Assembly: GCF_017491605.1 (NCBI RefSeq)
Contig: NZ_JAFGYY010000026.1
Location: 17,108 to 81,107 of the forward strand
Source of the DNA: Pseudomonas sp. 30_B
GTDB lineage: Bacteria > Pseudomonadota > Gammaproteobacteria > Pseudomonadales > Pseudomonadaceae
Length of the DNA stretch: 64,000 nt
Direction of reading: 5' to 3'
Shown one piece after another: positions 56,460 through 64,000 of the stretch (positions are counted from its first letter, which is position 1; each line of letters opens with the position of its first letter). The notes beneath the pieces were generated by a model. That model ran no database searches. It saw only the letters and a program-made list of their open reading frames with translations, and was not told the origin of the DNA. Made by a program: the position numbers and the translations under genes.

Positions 56460-57368
56460 ATGTTTGATCTGAACGACCTGTTCCTCTTTGCCAAGGTGGT
56501 GGAGCACGGCGGCTTCGCACCCGCCGGCCGCATGCTGGGGCTGCCCAAGTCGCGCCTGAGCCGCCGGGTTTCCAGGCTGGAAGAGCGCCTGGGCGTGCGC
56601 CTTATCCAGCGCTCGACGCGGCATTTCGCGGTCACCGAAATCGGTCAGGAGTACTACCAGCACTGTGTGGCGATGATGGAACAGGCCCTCGCCGCCGAGG
56701 ACACCATCGAGCGCAGTCGCGCCGAACCGCGTGGCATGGTCCGGGTGGCCTGCACGACCGCGCTGCTGGACGCGCGGGTTGCCGCCCTGTTGGCGCGGTT
56801 CATGGCCGAATGCCCGGTGGTGGAGCTGCTGGTGAAGAGCTTCAACCGTCGCGTCGACGTCATCAGCGAAGGCTTCGACCTGGTCCTGAGCGTCCGTCAC
56901 CAGCCACTGGAAAGCAGCGAGCTGATCATGCGCAAACTGGCGCAGAGCCGCTTCTGCCTGGTGGCAGCGCCCGCCGTGCTGTCCCGCACAGAGGGGTCGC
57001 TGGGGCCGGCAGACCTGGTCGAGCTGCCCAGCCTCTGCTGGGGACCGAACGTGCAGGACTATGTGTGGGAGCTGGACGGGCCGAACGGCGCCTCGGCCTC
57101 CATCCACCTGCGCCCACGCATCGTTTCCGACGACGTTTCCGTATTGCTCCAGGGGGCGCTGGCGGGGGTAGGGGTGGTGCTTCTCCCGGAGGAAGTGGTG
57201 ATCGACGACCTGGCCAGCGGCCGGCTGGTCAACGTACTGGACGACTGGACGCCGAAGATGGGCGATGTGGTCGCAATCTTTCCCTCCCGACGCGGCCTGA
57301 TGCCCGCCGTGCGCAAGCTGATCGACTTTCTTGCCGAGGCGTTCGAGCGGGAGTCGCTGGCTTCCTGA
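56460..57368 (+). CDS. LysR family transcriptional regulator
   Basis: A 302-aa regulator. N-terminal HTH (LFAKVVEHGGFAPAGRMLGL, PKSRLSRRVSRLEERLGVRL) and an effector domain from about residue 90. This subgroup (CrgA-like, with RLIQRSTRHFAVTEIG) often controls neighbouring pirin, quinone-reductase and isochorismatase genes. ATG 56460 is used; TTG 56454 is possible. The 200-nt spacer upstream is GC-rich and I see no gene there. It may regulate the 51014-56259 cluster. Confidence 0.87.
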   Translation: MFDLNDLFLFAKVVEHGGFAPAGRMLGLPKSRLSRRVSRLEERLGVRLIQRSTRHFAVTEIGQEYYQHCVAMMEQALAAEDTIERSRAEPRGMVRVACTTALLDARVAALLARFMAECPVVELLVKSFNRRVDVISEGFDLVLSVRHQPLESSELIMRKLAQSRFCLVAAPAVLSRTEGSLGPADLVELPSLCWGPNVQDYVWELDGPNGASASIHLRPRIVSDDVSVLLQGALAGVGVVLLPEEVVIDDLASGRLVNVLDDWTPKMGDVVAIFPSRRGLMPAVRKLIDFLAEAFERESLAS

Positions 57369-57383
57369 GAAGCGCCGCCAGCT

Positions 57384-58355
57384 TCACTCGGACGCCGCAG
57401 CATCCTCCTCGCGCAGGGCTGCCTGCTGCAGTTGCTCTTCGAGTGCGGCAATCCGGATGGCCTGCTCTCTCACCAGCAGCTGGGACAGGCGAAGCTCATC
57501 GGTCAGTTCCTGGTTGCGTTCCTCGATCTCGATGCGCTGTCCATCCAGCCGCGCCTTGTCCTGCCGGAGCACTTCGCTGGCGAGGGTTTCCCGCATGAGC
57601 TGCTGGTGCTTCGCCTCCTGCTCATTACGCAGTAGCCGCGCCTCGGTGAGCAGACGCTCGTTGTCGCGGTTGAGCTGGGTAAGCTGGTCCTGGCGCACGA
57701 TCATCGACTGCTGCAATTGCCGAAGCTCCACACCCAACTGCTGCACCTGACCTTCGTGTTGCCGCTGCTCCTGCTCGCGCTGCTCCTTGGCCGCCTGGCG
57801 GAAGTGGTCCAGCGCCAGGCGCGCATGATTGTGTTTCTCCTCCAGCGAGAGGATCTGCGCGTCCCGTTCGCGCAGGCGGGTTTCCAGGTCGCTACCCAGC
57901 TGGCGTAGCCGGGCGTTCGCCAGGTCCGCCTGGTGCTTCTGTTCCTGGGCTGCCTGGAGCTGGCTGCGAGCTTCCTGCAGCTGGGCCTCCAGGGTTTGCA
58001 TGGAGCCTTTCAACAGCTCGATCTGCGCCTGGGCGTTGCGCACCTGCTGCTGGTAATCAAGGCGTTCGCGGGAGAGGGCGGCTCGATCTTCCGCCACGGA
58101 CTGCCGGGCTTCCTGCTGCAACTGCCCCGCCAATTGCTCCACCAGTTCGCTCAGGTTGTCGCTGAGTGAGCGTGGCTGCCCGGCGCGAGGCGCCTGTTCC
58201 GCCTCGATTTCCTTCAGATAGCGATGGATCGTGGACTTCGAGCCGGTATTGCCCAGCTCGACACGCAAGGCATCGATGCTCGGATTTTCCCCACGCGCCA
58301 GTATGGCTGAGCGTGCTTTCTGTACCAGGGCCTTGTTTATTCCGCCGCGTGCCAT
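57384..58355 (-). CDS. KfrA-like coiled-coil DNA-binding protein
   Basis: A 323-aa protein. The N-terminus (MARGGINKALVQKARSAILA, then GENPSIDALRVELGNTGSKS, TIHRYLKEIE) is the KfrA_N DNA-binding domain; from about residue 75 to the end it is one long coiled coil rich in Gln, Glu, Arg and Leu. KfrA of RK2-type plasmids is a repressor and nucleoid-like organiser for plasmid segregation; chromosomal copies are not well studied. It is divergent from a tyrosine recombinase gene across a 180-nt AT-rich spacer with palindromes, and is convergent with the LysR gene, whose stop is only 15 nt away. Confidence 0.85.
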   Translation of the reverse strand: MARGGINKALVQKARSAILARGENPSIDALRVELGNTGSKSTIHRYLKEIEAEQAPRAGQPRSLSDNLSELVEQLAGQLQQEARQSVAEDRAALSRERLDYQQQVRNAQAQIELLKGSMQTLEAQLQEARSQLQAAQEQKHQADLANARLRQLGSDLETRLRERDAQILSLEEKHNHARLALDHFRQAAKEQREQEQRQHEGQVQQLGVELRQLQQSMIVRQDQLTQLNRDNERLLTEARLLRNEQEAKHQQLMRETLASEVLRQDKARLDGQRIEIEERNQELTDELRLSQLLVREQAIRIAALEEQLQQAALREEDAAASE

Positions 58356-58451
58356 GGGGTCTCCGACGATTTCGTAATGTGGTATGTAATATGTAAGTAC
58401 GTAGCATCTTAACAAGAATAATCAATATTTGTTCTGAACAAGTTGAGAATG

Positions 58452-58477
58452 GATAATCACGAATTATCACGTGTGAT
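58452..58477. promoter_or_regulatory. Overlapping palindromes in the kfrA-like/recombinase spacer
   Basis: GATAAT-CACGA-ATTATC (58452-58468) overlaps ATCAC-GT-GTGAT (58466-58477). They lie in the AT-rich divergent spacer, 97 nt before the KfrA-like start and 58 nt before the recombinase start. KfrA-type proteins bind operators in their own promoter, so these are natural candidates; they could also be a recombination core site. Confidence 0.4.
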
Positions 58478-58535
58478 GACCAAGGCTGGGCGTAAACGAC
58501 GCTGAAGGCCGATACAGGAAAGGAGGAGGGTGGCG

Positions 58536-59462
58536 ATGCCCCGGAATCTGGAGCGCTATATAGAAGCCGCGACGCGCAGCAATACGCGGCGCAGCTACCA
58601 GGCCGCCATCGAACACTTCGAGGTCGCTTGGGGCGGTTTCCTGCCGACCACCAGCGAGACCATCGCCCGCTACCTGGCCGACCATGCCGGCGTGCTCAGC
58701 GCCAATACGCTGAAGACCCGGCTGGCGGCGCTTGCGCAGTGGCATCTCAGCCAGGGCTTCCCGGATCCGACCAAGGCGCCGGTGGTGCGCAAGGTGCTCA
58801 AGGGCATTCGCGTGCTGCACCCCAGGCCGGAGAAGCAGGCGCACCCCATGCAGCTCCAGGAGCTGGAACTGTGCGTCCGGCATCTGGAGGAGGGCACCCT
58901 GTCAGCTCACCAGGCGGGAGACGCGCCACGGCGCCGTCGCTGCCTGCGCGACCGGGCGCTGATCCTCCTGGGGTTCTGGCGAGCGTTCCGCAGCGAAGAG
59001 CTTTGCCGGTTGCGCATCGAGCACATCGAGGTAACGCCAGGTAAAGGCATGACGATCTTCCTGCCATGGAGCAAGAGCGACCGGGAAAACCTCGGCCAGA
59101 CCTTCCATGCGCCGGCATTGGTCCGTTTGTGCCCAGTGCAGGCATATCTGGACTGGATGACCGAGCTTGGCCAACGGCAAGGGCCGGTTTTTCGGGGTAT
59201 CGACCGCTGGGGACACGCGGGGGAGGCCCAGTTGCATCCCAACAGCGTCATTCCGATCCTGCGCGCCGCCTTGAGTGAATGCGGCCTGCCTGCGGAGCGT
59301 TACAGCAGCCACTCGCTGCGGCGCGGCTTTGCGACCTGGGCGACGCGCAGCGGTTGGGATCAGAAGACCCTGATGAGTTATGTCGGCTGGCGGGACCCGA
59401 AGTCGGCCTTGCGCTATGTCGATCCGGCAGGTTCGTTTCCCGGTCAGTTCGCTATCACCTAG
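58536..59462 (+). CDS. Tyrosine recombinase (XerC/D-like integrase)
   Basis: A 308-aa site-specific recombinase. An N-terminal SAM-like core-binding domain (residues 1-90) is followed by the catalytic domain with Arg152 (AFRSEELCRL), Lys180 (PWSKSDRE), His259 and Arg262 (SHSLRRGF), Trp285 (YVGWRDP) and nucleophile Tyr294 (ALRYVDP), so it looks active. AGGAGG gives 9 nt spacing to ATG 58536; GTG 58530 is too close. It is not linked to phage genes, and no attachment duplication was seen. The pairing with a KfrA-like gene may be a conserved unit. Confidence 0.9.
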   Translation: MPRNLERYIEAATRSNTRRSYQAAIEHFEVAWGGFLPTTSETIARYLADHAGVLSANTLKTRLAALAQWHLSQGFPDPTKAPVVRKVLKGIRVLHPRPEKQAHPMQLQELELCVRHLEEGTLSAHQAGDAPRRRRCLRDRALILLGFWRAFRSEELCRLRIEHIEVTPGKGMTIFLPWSKSDRENLGQTFHAPALVRLCPVQAYLDWMTELGQRQGPVFRGIDRWGHAGEAQLHPNSVIPILRAALSECGLPAERYSSHSLRRGFATWATRSGWDQKTLMSYVGWRDPKSALRYVDPAGSFPGQFAIT

Positions 59463-59594
59463 ACCGCCTGCTTAGTTCTGGGGGCAGATGAAGAAATCGA
59501 GCGGCTCGGAGCCTGCCTAACGGAGTATTTTGCTTCCCCTGCGATGCCGCTAAGGTGTCCGGAAATCTGACCGCCACTGGAGCCGATCCACGCA

Positions 59595-61865
59595 ATGGCA
59601 ACCCCCTCTGCCCGGATACGAGAGCTGTGCCTGCCCAACGGCCTGCGCGTCGTGCTCGTCCATGCGCCGGAGTCGTCGAGGGCCGCGGCGCTGGTCCGGG
59701 TCGCCGCGGGGAGCCACGACGAACCGGCGGACTTTCCGGGGCTCGCGCATTTCCTCGAACATCTGCTGTTTCTCGATAGCGCCGGCCATCGCTCGCAGCA
59801 GCGGTTGATGCCCTGGATGCAGGGGCGCGGCGGACGCCTGAATGCCAGTACCCAGGCGCGTACGACCGACTTCTTCTTCGAGGTGGCGGCCGCAGACCTG
59901 GGTGACGGCCTGCTGCGCCTGGTGGACATGCTGGCCCGGCCGCTGCTCGACCCCTCCGCGCAATTGAGCGAGCGCGAAGTGCTGGAGGCCGAATACATCG
60001 CGCGCTCGGTGGATGCCGACACGCTGATCGATGCGGCCCTGGCGGCTGCCGTGGCCCAGGATCACCCGCTGCGCCGTTTCGTGGCGGGCCGGCGTGCCAG
60101 CCTGCCGGTGGAAAGCGCGGCTTTCCAGCATGCCCTGGCCGCCTATCATCGAGCGCATTATCACCCCGGCAACCTGGAACTCTGGCTGCTGGGCCCGCAA
60201 CCGCTGGATGAACTGCAGGGTTTGGCGGAACACAGCTGCTCGGACTGGCCGGCACAGCCCTCGTGCCCCCGAAGCTCAGCGCCTCCGCTGTTGCCCTGGG
60301 CGCAGGACGCCCTGGCCCTGCGGCTCCCCGGAGTACCGAGACTGGTGCTGGCATTCGCCCTCGACGGGCTGGACGCGTCCGCCGAGCAGGCCGTGGAGAG
60401 TCTGGGCGAGCGCCTTCGCGACGAGTCTTCCGGCGGTCTCCTGGCCTGGCTGGGCGAGCGCGGGCTGGCGGATGACGCCGCCCTGCGTATTGTCTATCGC
60501 GCCCAGGGGCAGGCCCTGCTGGCGGTGACCTTCGAGTTGGCGCAGGTCAGCGCCGCCGCAATCGTGGAAGCCGCGTTTCTCGACTGGCTAGGTGCCTTGG
60601 GCGAATGCGCCAGCGAGGTGATACAGACCAGCCTGGGAGACTTCGAGCAACTGCCAGCGCTGGAGCAATTGCGTTTGCGCATACGGGGGCTGCCCGCTGC
60701 TCCGGCTGGCGATTGGCTGGAGAGCCTCGGCCGGGCACCCAGGGTCCGCCTGCTGGTCGCACCGGATGTCCAGGGCAAGGCAGTCGAGATGGCAGGCTTC
60801 CCGCTGCTGCTCGACCGACCCGCACCACCCACCTGCGATCTGCAACCACAGCCCTGGACCTTCACCGCGCCCTTGCCAGCCAACACGGCAGAGGCGGGGG
60901 CGCTGCACCTGCGCTGGCGTTTTGCGGAGCGTCCGTGCCGCAGCCATTTCCTCGCCCTGCGTCTGGCCTTGCGACCCATCGGCGGCCAGGCGCGATCCGG
61001 CGGCGTGACACTGAAACTGGAGGAGGAGGGCCCTGACTGGGCATTGTCGGTGAGCGGGCCGCGCGACCGTCTGGAAGCGCCCCTGACCGATGCGCTGAAG
61101 GCACTGCAACAGCCGTCACCCTCGGTACTGGAGCAAGGCGAGCGTCTGCTGCGGCGCGAGCGCGACCGCCAGACGGCGGACCTGCCCATCCGCCAGTTGC
61201 TCGCCGCCTTGCCCTCCGTCCTGGCCGGGAGCACCATGGCCGCTCCAGACTGGATGAACGCGTGCTGGGACCTGCTGGAACAAGGGGCGGCGCTTCCGGC
61301 AAACGTCCATATCCCCGGTGTGCGGGCCACCCTACCGCTTCCCTTGCCGGTGCTGCCCGGCGGACATCACTGGCAGCGCTGGGCGGCCGAAGGGGAGGCG
61401 GCGCTGGCGCTGTTCTGCCCCTTGCCCGATCGGGATGCGGCCTGCGAGGCCCGCTGGCGGCTGCTCGCACGGGCGCTGGAGCCCGGCTTCCACCAGCGCC
61501 TGCGCGGCCAACTGAACCTGGGCTATGCGTTGTACTGCGGCTTCCGCCAGGTCGGCGGCTGGCGCGGCCTGCTGTTCGCGGTGCAATCGCCCCACGCCGG
61601 GCCTGACGAGCTACTGCGTCATCTGCAGGACTTCCTCGACGGCGCCGCCCTGGACGTGATGACCGAACAACAGCTGCACGACCTGGCCAGCCATCTGGCC
61701 GGCCCCGGGGACGCCTGGCAAGACCGCCTGGCCGGCGTCACGGACGACCACCACGAACGCCTGATCGACTGCACCCGCCACCTGACCCGCGCCGACCTCA
61801 AGGCCGCCCACGCCGAGCTGCTCGCAGCCAACGGAGGCTGGTGGCTGCTCGCCAACCGCGCCTGA
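59595..61865 (+). CDS. pqqF: PQQ biosynthesis-associated M16 peptidase PqqF
   Basis: A 756-aa zinc peptidase of family M16. The inverted zinc motif HFLEH (in GLAHFLEHLLFLDSAGH) with a downstream Glu in LSEREVLEAEYIAR is intact. Length and the degenerate C-terminal half fit PqqF, which processes the PqqA precursor peptide with PqqG/other partners. In many Pseudomonas pqqF is followed by pqqA; here the next 280 nt contain no pqqA (no short frame with the conserved E-x3-Y core was seen) and a porin gene follows. It could therefore be an orphan pqqF whose pqqABCDE genes are elsewhere, or a related M16 peptidase. Confidence 0.8.
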   Translation: MATPSARIRELCLPNGLRVVLVHAPESSRAAALVRVAAGSHDEPADFPGLAHFLEHLLFLDSAGHRSQQRLMPWMQGRGGRLNASTQARTTDFFFEVAAADLGDGLLRLVDMLARPLLDPSAQLSEREVLEAEYIARSVDADTLIDAALAAAVAQDHPLRRFVAGRRASLPVESAAFQHALAAYHRAHYHPGNLELWLLGPQPLDELQGLAEHSCSDWPAQPSCPRSSAPPLLPWAQDALALRLPGVPRLVLAFALDGLDASAEQAVESLGERLRDESSGGLLAWLGERGLADDAALRIVYRAQGQALLAVTFELAQVSAAAIVEAAFLDWLGALGECASEVIQTSLGDFEQLPALEQLRLRIRGLPAAPAGDWLESLGRAPRVRLLVAPDVQGKAVEMAGFPLLLDRPAPPTCDLQPQPWTFTAPLPANTAEAGALHLRWRFAERPCRSHFLALRLALRPIGGQARSGGVTLKLEEEGPDWALSVSGPRDRLEAPLTDALKALQQPSPSVLEQGERLLRRERDRQTADLPIRQLLAALPSVLAGSTMAAPDWMNACWDLLEQGAALPANVHIPGVRATLPLPLPVLPGGHHWQRWAAEGEAALALFCPLPDRDAACEARWRLLARALEPGFHQRLRGQLNLGYALYCGFRQVGGWRGLLFAVQSPHAGPDELLRHLQDFLDGAALDVMTEQQLHDLASHLAGPGDAWQDRLAGVTDDHHERLIDCTRHLTRADLKAAHAELLAANGGWWLLANRA

Positions 61866-61969
61866 AATCCTTCCTGACGCCGCTTCCGGGGCCTGTCGCC
61901 CTGGAGGCATTCCTGCGACTTTTGTCCGGCGCCGCAAGGACTGCTCCCTAGGTGGCAATACCATCTCGA

Positions 61970-62006
61970 CCATGGTGCCCGTCCCTGCGTCGAGGACGGG
62001 CCATGG
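61970..62006 (+). terminator. Weak hairpin after pqqF
   Basis: GCCCGTCC (61977-61984) and GGACGGGC (61994-62001) form an 8-bp stem extended by CCATGG/CCATGG with a bulge. No T tract follows. It lies about 110 nt after the pqqF stop and may be a weak terminator. Confidence 0.35.
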
Positions 62007-62145
62007 CCTTGCGCAGCAGGCCCCGCGCCCCGGCCAAGGCAGCGGCAAAACGCGCCCAATGCAGCGTATGGCCGCTGCCGCCCCGTTTCGATAATCGCCT
62101 CCGCCACGACTGAACCGCAGTCGTTACATCCACGCGGAGAGCGTC

Positions 62146-63345
62146 ATGAACAAGAACAACACCGCCATTCGCCGTATCCTGCCCCTGTCCCTGGTTTCTC
62201 TTGGGGCGCTGGGTTTCCTGCAGGCGGCCGTCGCCGACATCAAGCTGTACGACAAGGACGAGACCACTTTCTCCACCGACGGCTACTTCAATACCTTCTA
62301 CGTCAACAGTGACGTGGACCGTAACGGCGAAACCTACGACCGTCGCCAGTCGCGGGTGAAGATGGGCTTTCTGCCCAACTACATCGGCTTCACCTTCGGC
62401 AAGCAGGTCAACGACCTGACCCTCACCGGGCGTTCCTCGTTCTGGGTGACCATCAACGATAGCGAGCAGGACGGCACCAGCACTGCCATCGATGTCCGCC
62501 AGTTCTACGGCAACGTCGCCGGCGACTGGGGCGAGGTGCTGATCGGCAAGGACTTCGGCCTGTTCTCGCGCTCCAACATCTTCCTCGACGAACTCCTCGC
62601 CGGCTTCGGCAACGCCAGCGACACCCTGGGCCTGGTGGACGGCAAGGGCGTGTCCTTCGGCAACATCGGCACCGGCTACCCGTACCCGTTCCCGACCTCG
62701 CAGATCACCTACCGCAACAACAACCTGGTGGAAGGCCTGCGCGTGGCGGTCGGTATCATGGACCCGATCGACACGAACCAGATCGACAAGGACGCCAGTG
62801 ACGGCCTCGACGACAAGGCCTACCAGGACAACCCGCGCTACGAGAGCGAGGTCAGCTACCAGTTCGACCTGGCCGGCGCGCAGATCTACAGCTGGGTCAA
62901 CGGCGCCTACCAGACCTCGAAGAACACCAACGACGAAGTCGACGACGTGACCTCCAAGGGCCTGGGTTACGGCATCCAGGCGAAGATGGGCGGCATTTCG
63001 CTGACCGGCTCGGGCTTCACCGCCAAGGGCATCAACCCCTTCTTCACCAACAACGCCGGAGAAGCCGCGCTGCGCGAAGTGGACAGCAACGGCATGCTGC
63101 TGCAGGGCTCCTACACCTGGGGCAAGAACCGCATGGCGCTGTCCTACGGCGAAACCCGCGACGACGGCAACGGCCTGGGCACCGCCGCCGACTACTCGAC
63201 CAAGGGCATTGCCTACTTCCGCACCATCAACGACAACCTGAAGCTGGTGGCCGAGTACAACGTGTATGAGATCGACGGGCGCAAGGGTTCGACTGTCAGC
63301 GAAGACACCGACACGCTCGCCGTGGGCGCGGTGCTCAACTGGTAA
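62146..63345 (+). CDS. Gram-negative general porin (Porin_4-like)
   Basis: A 399-aa outer-membrane protein with signal peptide (LPLSLVSLGALGFLQAAVA), then DIKLYDKDETTFSTDGYFNT, a trimeric-porin-type start. Loop 3-like segment GKDFGLFSRSNIFLDELLAG and the C-terminal DTLAVGAVLNW ending in Trp fit an outer-membrane barrel. GGAGAG precedes the ATG. Substrate unknown. Small-molecule uptake linked to periplasmic PQQ-dependent oxidation would fit its neighbour, but that is guesswork. Confidence 0.87.
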   Translation: MNKNNTAIRRILPLSLVSLGALGFLQAAVADIKLYDKDETTFSTDGYFNTFYVNSDVDRNGETYDRRQSRVKMGFLPNYIGFTFGKQVNDLTLTGRSSFWVTINDSEQDGTSTAIDVRQFYGNVAGDWGEVLIGKDFGLFSRSNIFLDELLAGFGNASDTLGLVDGKGVSFGNIGTGYPYPFPTSQITYRNNNLVEGLRVAVGIMDPIDTNQIDKDASDGLDDKAYQDNPRYESEVSYQFDLAGAQIYSWVNGAYQTSKNTNDEVDDVTSKGLGYGIQAKMGGISLTGSGFTAKGINPFFTNNAGEAALREVDSNGMLLQGSYTWGKNRMALSYGETRDDGNGLGTAADYSTKGIAYFRTINDNLKLVAEYNVYEIDGRKGSTVSEDTDTLAVGAVLNW

Positions 63346-63373
63346 CTCCCCAAGACTCCTTTGGCTCCATTTC

Positions 63374-63409
63374 GGCGGGCTGACCTTCGGGTTGCCCGTC
63401 TTTTTTTTT
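63374..63409 (+). terminator. Terminator after the porin gene
   Basis: CGGGC (63376-63380) and GCCCG (63394-63398) close an imperfect stem, followed by nine consecutive Ts (63401-63409). Confidence 0.82.
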
Positions 63410-63558
63410 CAGGGGCTAGGCGCGAATGATTGGATGTTTCGGCGGGTCGCGGGCGTTCGGCATCGGCGTTCACCGGTACGTTCGGATTACATCGCGAAGG
63501 ATTTCGCGGACAAGGGCTAGGCGCCCCCGTCTCTCCTACGGGGAATGCCGTGCCGTGC

Positions 63559-63583
63559 GGTTCGCGAGCAAGCTCGCTCCTAC
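63559..63583. repeat. REP singlet
   Basis: A 25-nt copy identical to 35606-35630. It lies in the gene-free stretch 63346-63892, which otherwise holds a terminator, a folded repeat and the start of an insertion sequence. Confidence 0.9.
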
Positions 63584-63681
63584 GAAGAGCCCAGATCTCC
63601 GGCTTTGGCTTTTGCTCTGAAGACTTCCAGTGAAACATCCGCGCACTCCGAGCGCCCCTTCAGGAGGCCGAGTGGAGTCGG

Positions 63682-63796
63682 AGTTTCAGGGGTTGAGCGG
63701 CATGGATGCCGCGAGAGCCGCGATGGGCCAGGGATGGCCCTTCGCGGCGGGCCCCTGAAACTTCGATGTAACGAGGGAACCCCGGCGAAGCCGGGG
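63682..63796. repeat. Structured three-way-junction repeat plus GC hairpin
   Basis: Outer stem AGTTTCAGGGG (63682-63692) with CCCCTGAAACT (63752-63762) encloses two arms: GCGGCAT/ATGCCGC (63697-63712), and GCCGCGA-t-GGGCCA with TGGCCC-t-TCGCGGC (63717-63748, GGGA loop). A separate CCCCGGC-GAA-GCCGGGG hairpin follows (63780-63796). The layout looks like a mobile, foldable intergenic element; I recall similar sequences in Pseudomonas spacers but could not check. Confidence 0.65.
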
Positions 63797-63841
63797 CCGG
63801 ATGATGGGGCAAGACCTTTTGGTTCCTTTTGTGTCGTTTGA

Positions 63842-64000
63842 TGTATAGACCGGAGACATGATGGACACATGTACGGGGACATGGTTGACACATTATGGTC
63901 CGTAGTCGGGGCTGTTCAGGTCGATAGTTCGCAAAAGTTGATGGCAGAAGTACACGTCATACAGCACCTCGCTATCGGGTCTGGGGCGTATGGCGATGAG
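63842..64000 (-). mobile_element. Insertion sequence terminus, partial
   Basis: From 63842 (TGTATAGACCGGAGACATG) the sequence changes character. Two 19-nt imperfect subterminal repeats, GGAGACATGATGGACACAT (63852-63870) and GGGGACATGGTTGACACAT (63875-63893), precede the transposase 3' end. Such multiple terminal repeats are transposase-binding sites in IS21- and some IS481-type elements. The element continues past the right edge, so its limits, family and intactness are unknown. Confidence 0.6.
63893..64000 (-). CDS. Transposase C-terminus, partial
   Basis: The last 35 codons read LIAIRPRPDSEVLYDVYFCH then QLLRTIDLNSPDYGP and TAA. The pattern of a basic/acidic strand ending in x-x-IDL is like the C-terminal tail of integrase-core (IS481-type DDE) transposases. 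It is too short for firm family assignment. The frame is open to the window edge. Confidence 0.55.
   Translation of the reverse strand, partial: LIAIRPRPDSEVLYDVYFCHQLLRTIDLNSPDYGP

Noticed and set aside
57369..57385. GAAGC-N7-GCTTC as a terminator between the convergent LysR and KfrA-like genes
   Set aside because: A 5-bp stem with no T tract is too weak to claim.
61866..62145. Search for pqqA downstream of pqqF
   Set aside because: No short frame with a ribosome site and the conserved Glu and Tyr of PqqA was found on either strand.

Overview
The window is GC-rich bacterial DNA with the gene families, codon use and interspersed repeats of a Pseudomonas. The REP-type palindromes that begin GGTTCGCGAGCAAGCTCGCT, malate:quinone oxidoreductase, an OprD-family porin, PqqF and MalT-like LuxR regulators all fit. 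The metabolic content suggests a versatile environmental member, for instance near P. citronellolis or P. nitroreducens, but the species is not proven by the sequence. No rRNA, tRNA or CRISPR array was seen.

Region 1 (1-34.3 kb) is a large acyl-CoA catabolic island with three MalT-like LuxR regulators (2421-4811 plus, 4808-7516 minus, 27603-30257 plus). An export-type DUF1329/DUF1302 pair lies at the left edge. A plus-strand run (7720-17870) encodes an alpha-methylacyl-CoA racemase, an SCP-x-like thiolase, two MaoC-type hydratases, an SDR, a long-chain/branched-type acyl-CoA dehydrogenase, a DUF2889 protein, an acyl-CoA synthetase and two periplasmic DUF1254/DUF1214 proteins. A converging minus-strand run (27320 down to 17917) encodes a 600-aa acyl-CoA dehydrogenase, a FadB-like bifunctional enzyme, a thiolase, an SDR, an HSL-type esterase, a short PhaE/PhaR-like subunit, a class III PHA synthase and a GNAT acetyltransferase. 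An SdsA-type alkylsulfatase, an Fe-dependent alcohol dehydrogenase and a thioesterase follow. I found a shared quasi-palindrome, TAyCCCACTC-N4-GGAGTGGG, in up to five intergenic spots of this island (8885, 21342, 27382, 30344, 32528), which suggests one regulon. A consistent reading is: alkyl sulfate to alcohol to acid, then acyl-CoA, racemisation and beta-oxidation of branched chains, with a branch to polyhydroxyalkanoate.

Region 2 (34.3-43.3 kb) has a small membrane protein, an orphan ABC ATPase and a GntR-led minus-strand operon. That operon runs gntR, AprA-like flavoprotein, AprB-like ferredoxin, substrate-binding protein, permease, ATPase, HEAT-repeat protein, DUF971. Several junctions are 4-base overlaps, and two spacers are filled with inverted repeats.

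Region 3 (43.3-57.4 kb) holds mqo with a long leader, katG, a MocR regulator divergent from an NDH-2-like flavoprotein, and a redox/stress-type cluster (pirin, two YcaC-like cysteine hydrolases, OsmC, second pirin, OprD-type porin, LysR regulator).

Region 4 (57.4-64.0 kb) has a KfrA-like coiled-coil DNA-binding protein divergent from a tyrosine recombinase across an AT-rich palindromic spacer, an orphan pqqF, a porin, then a non-coding stretch with a REP, a folded three-way-junction repeat and the end of an insertion sequence that runs off the right edge.
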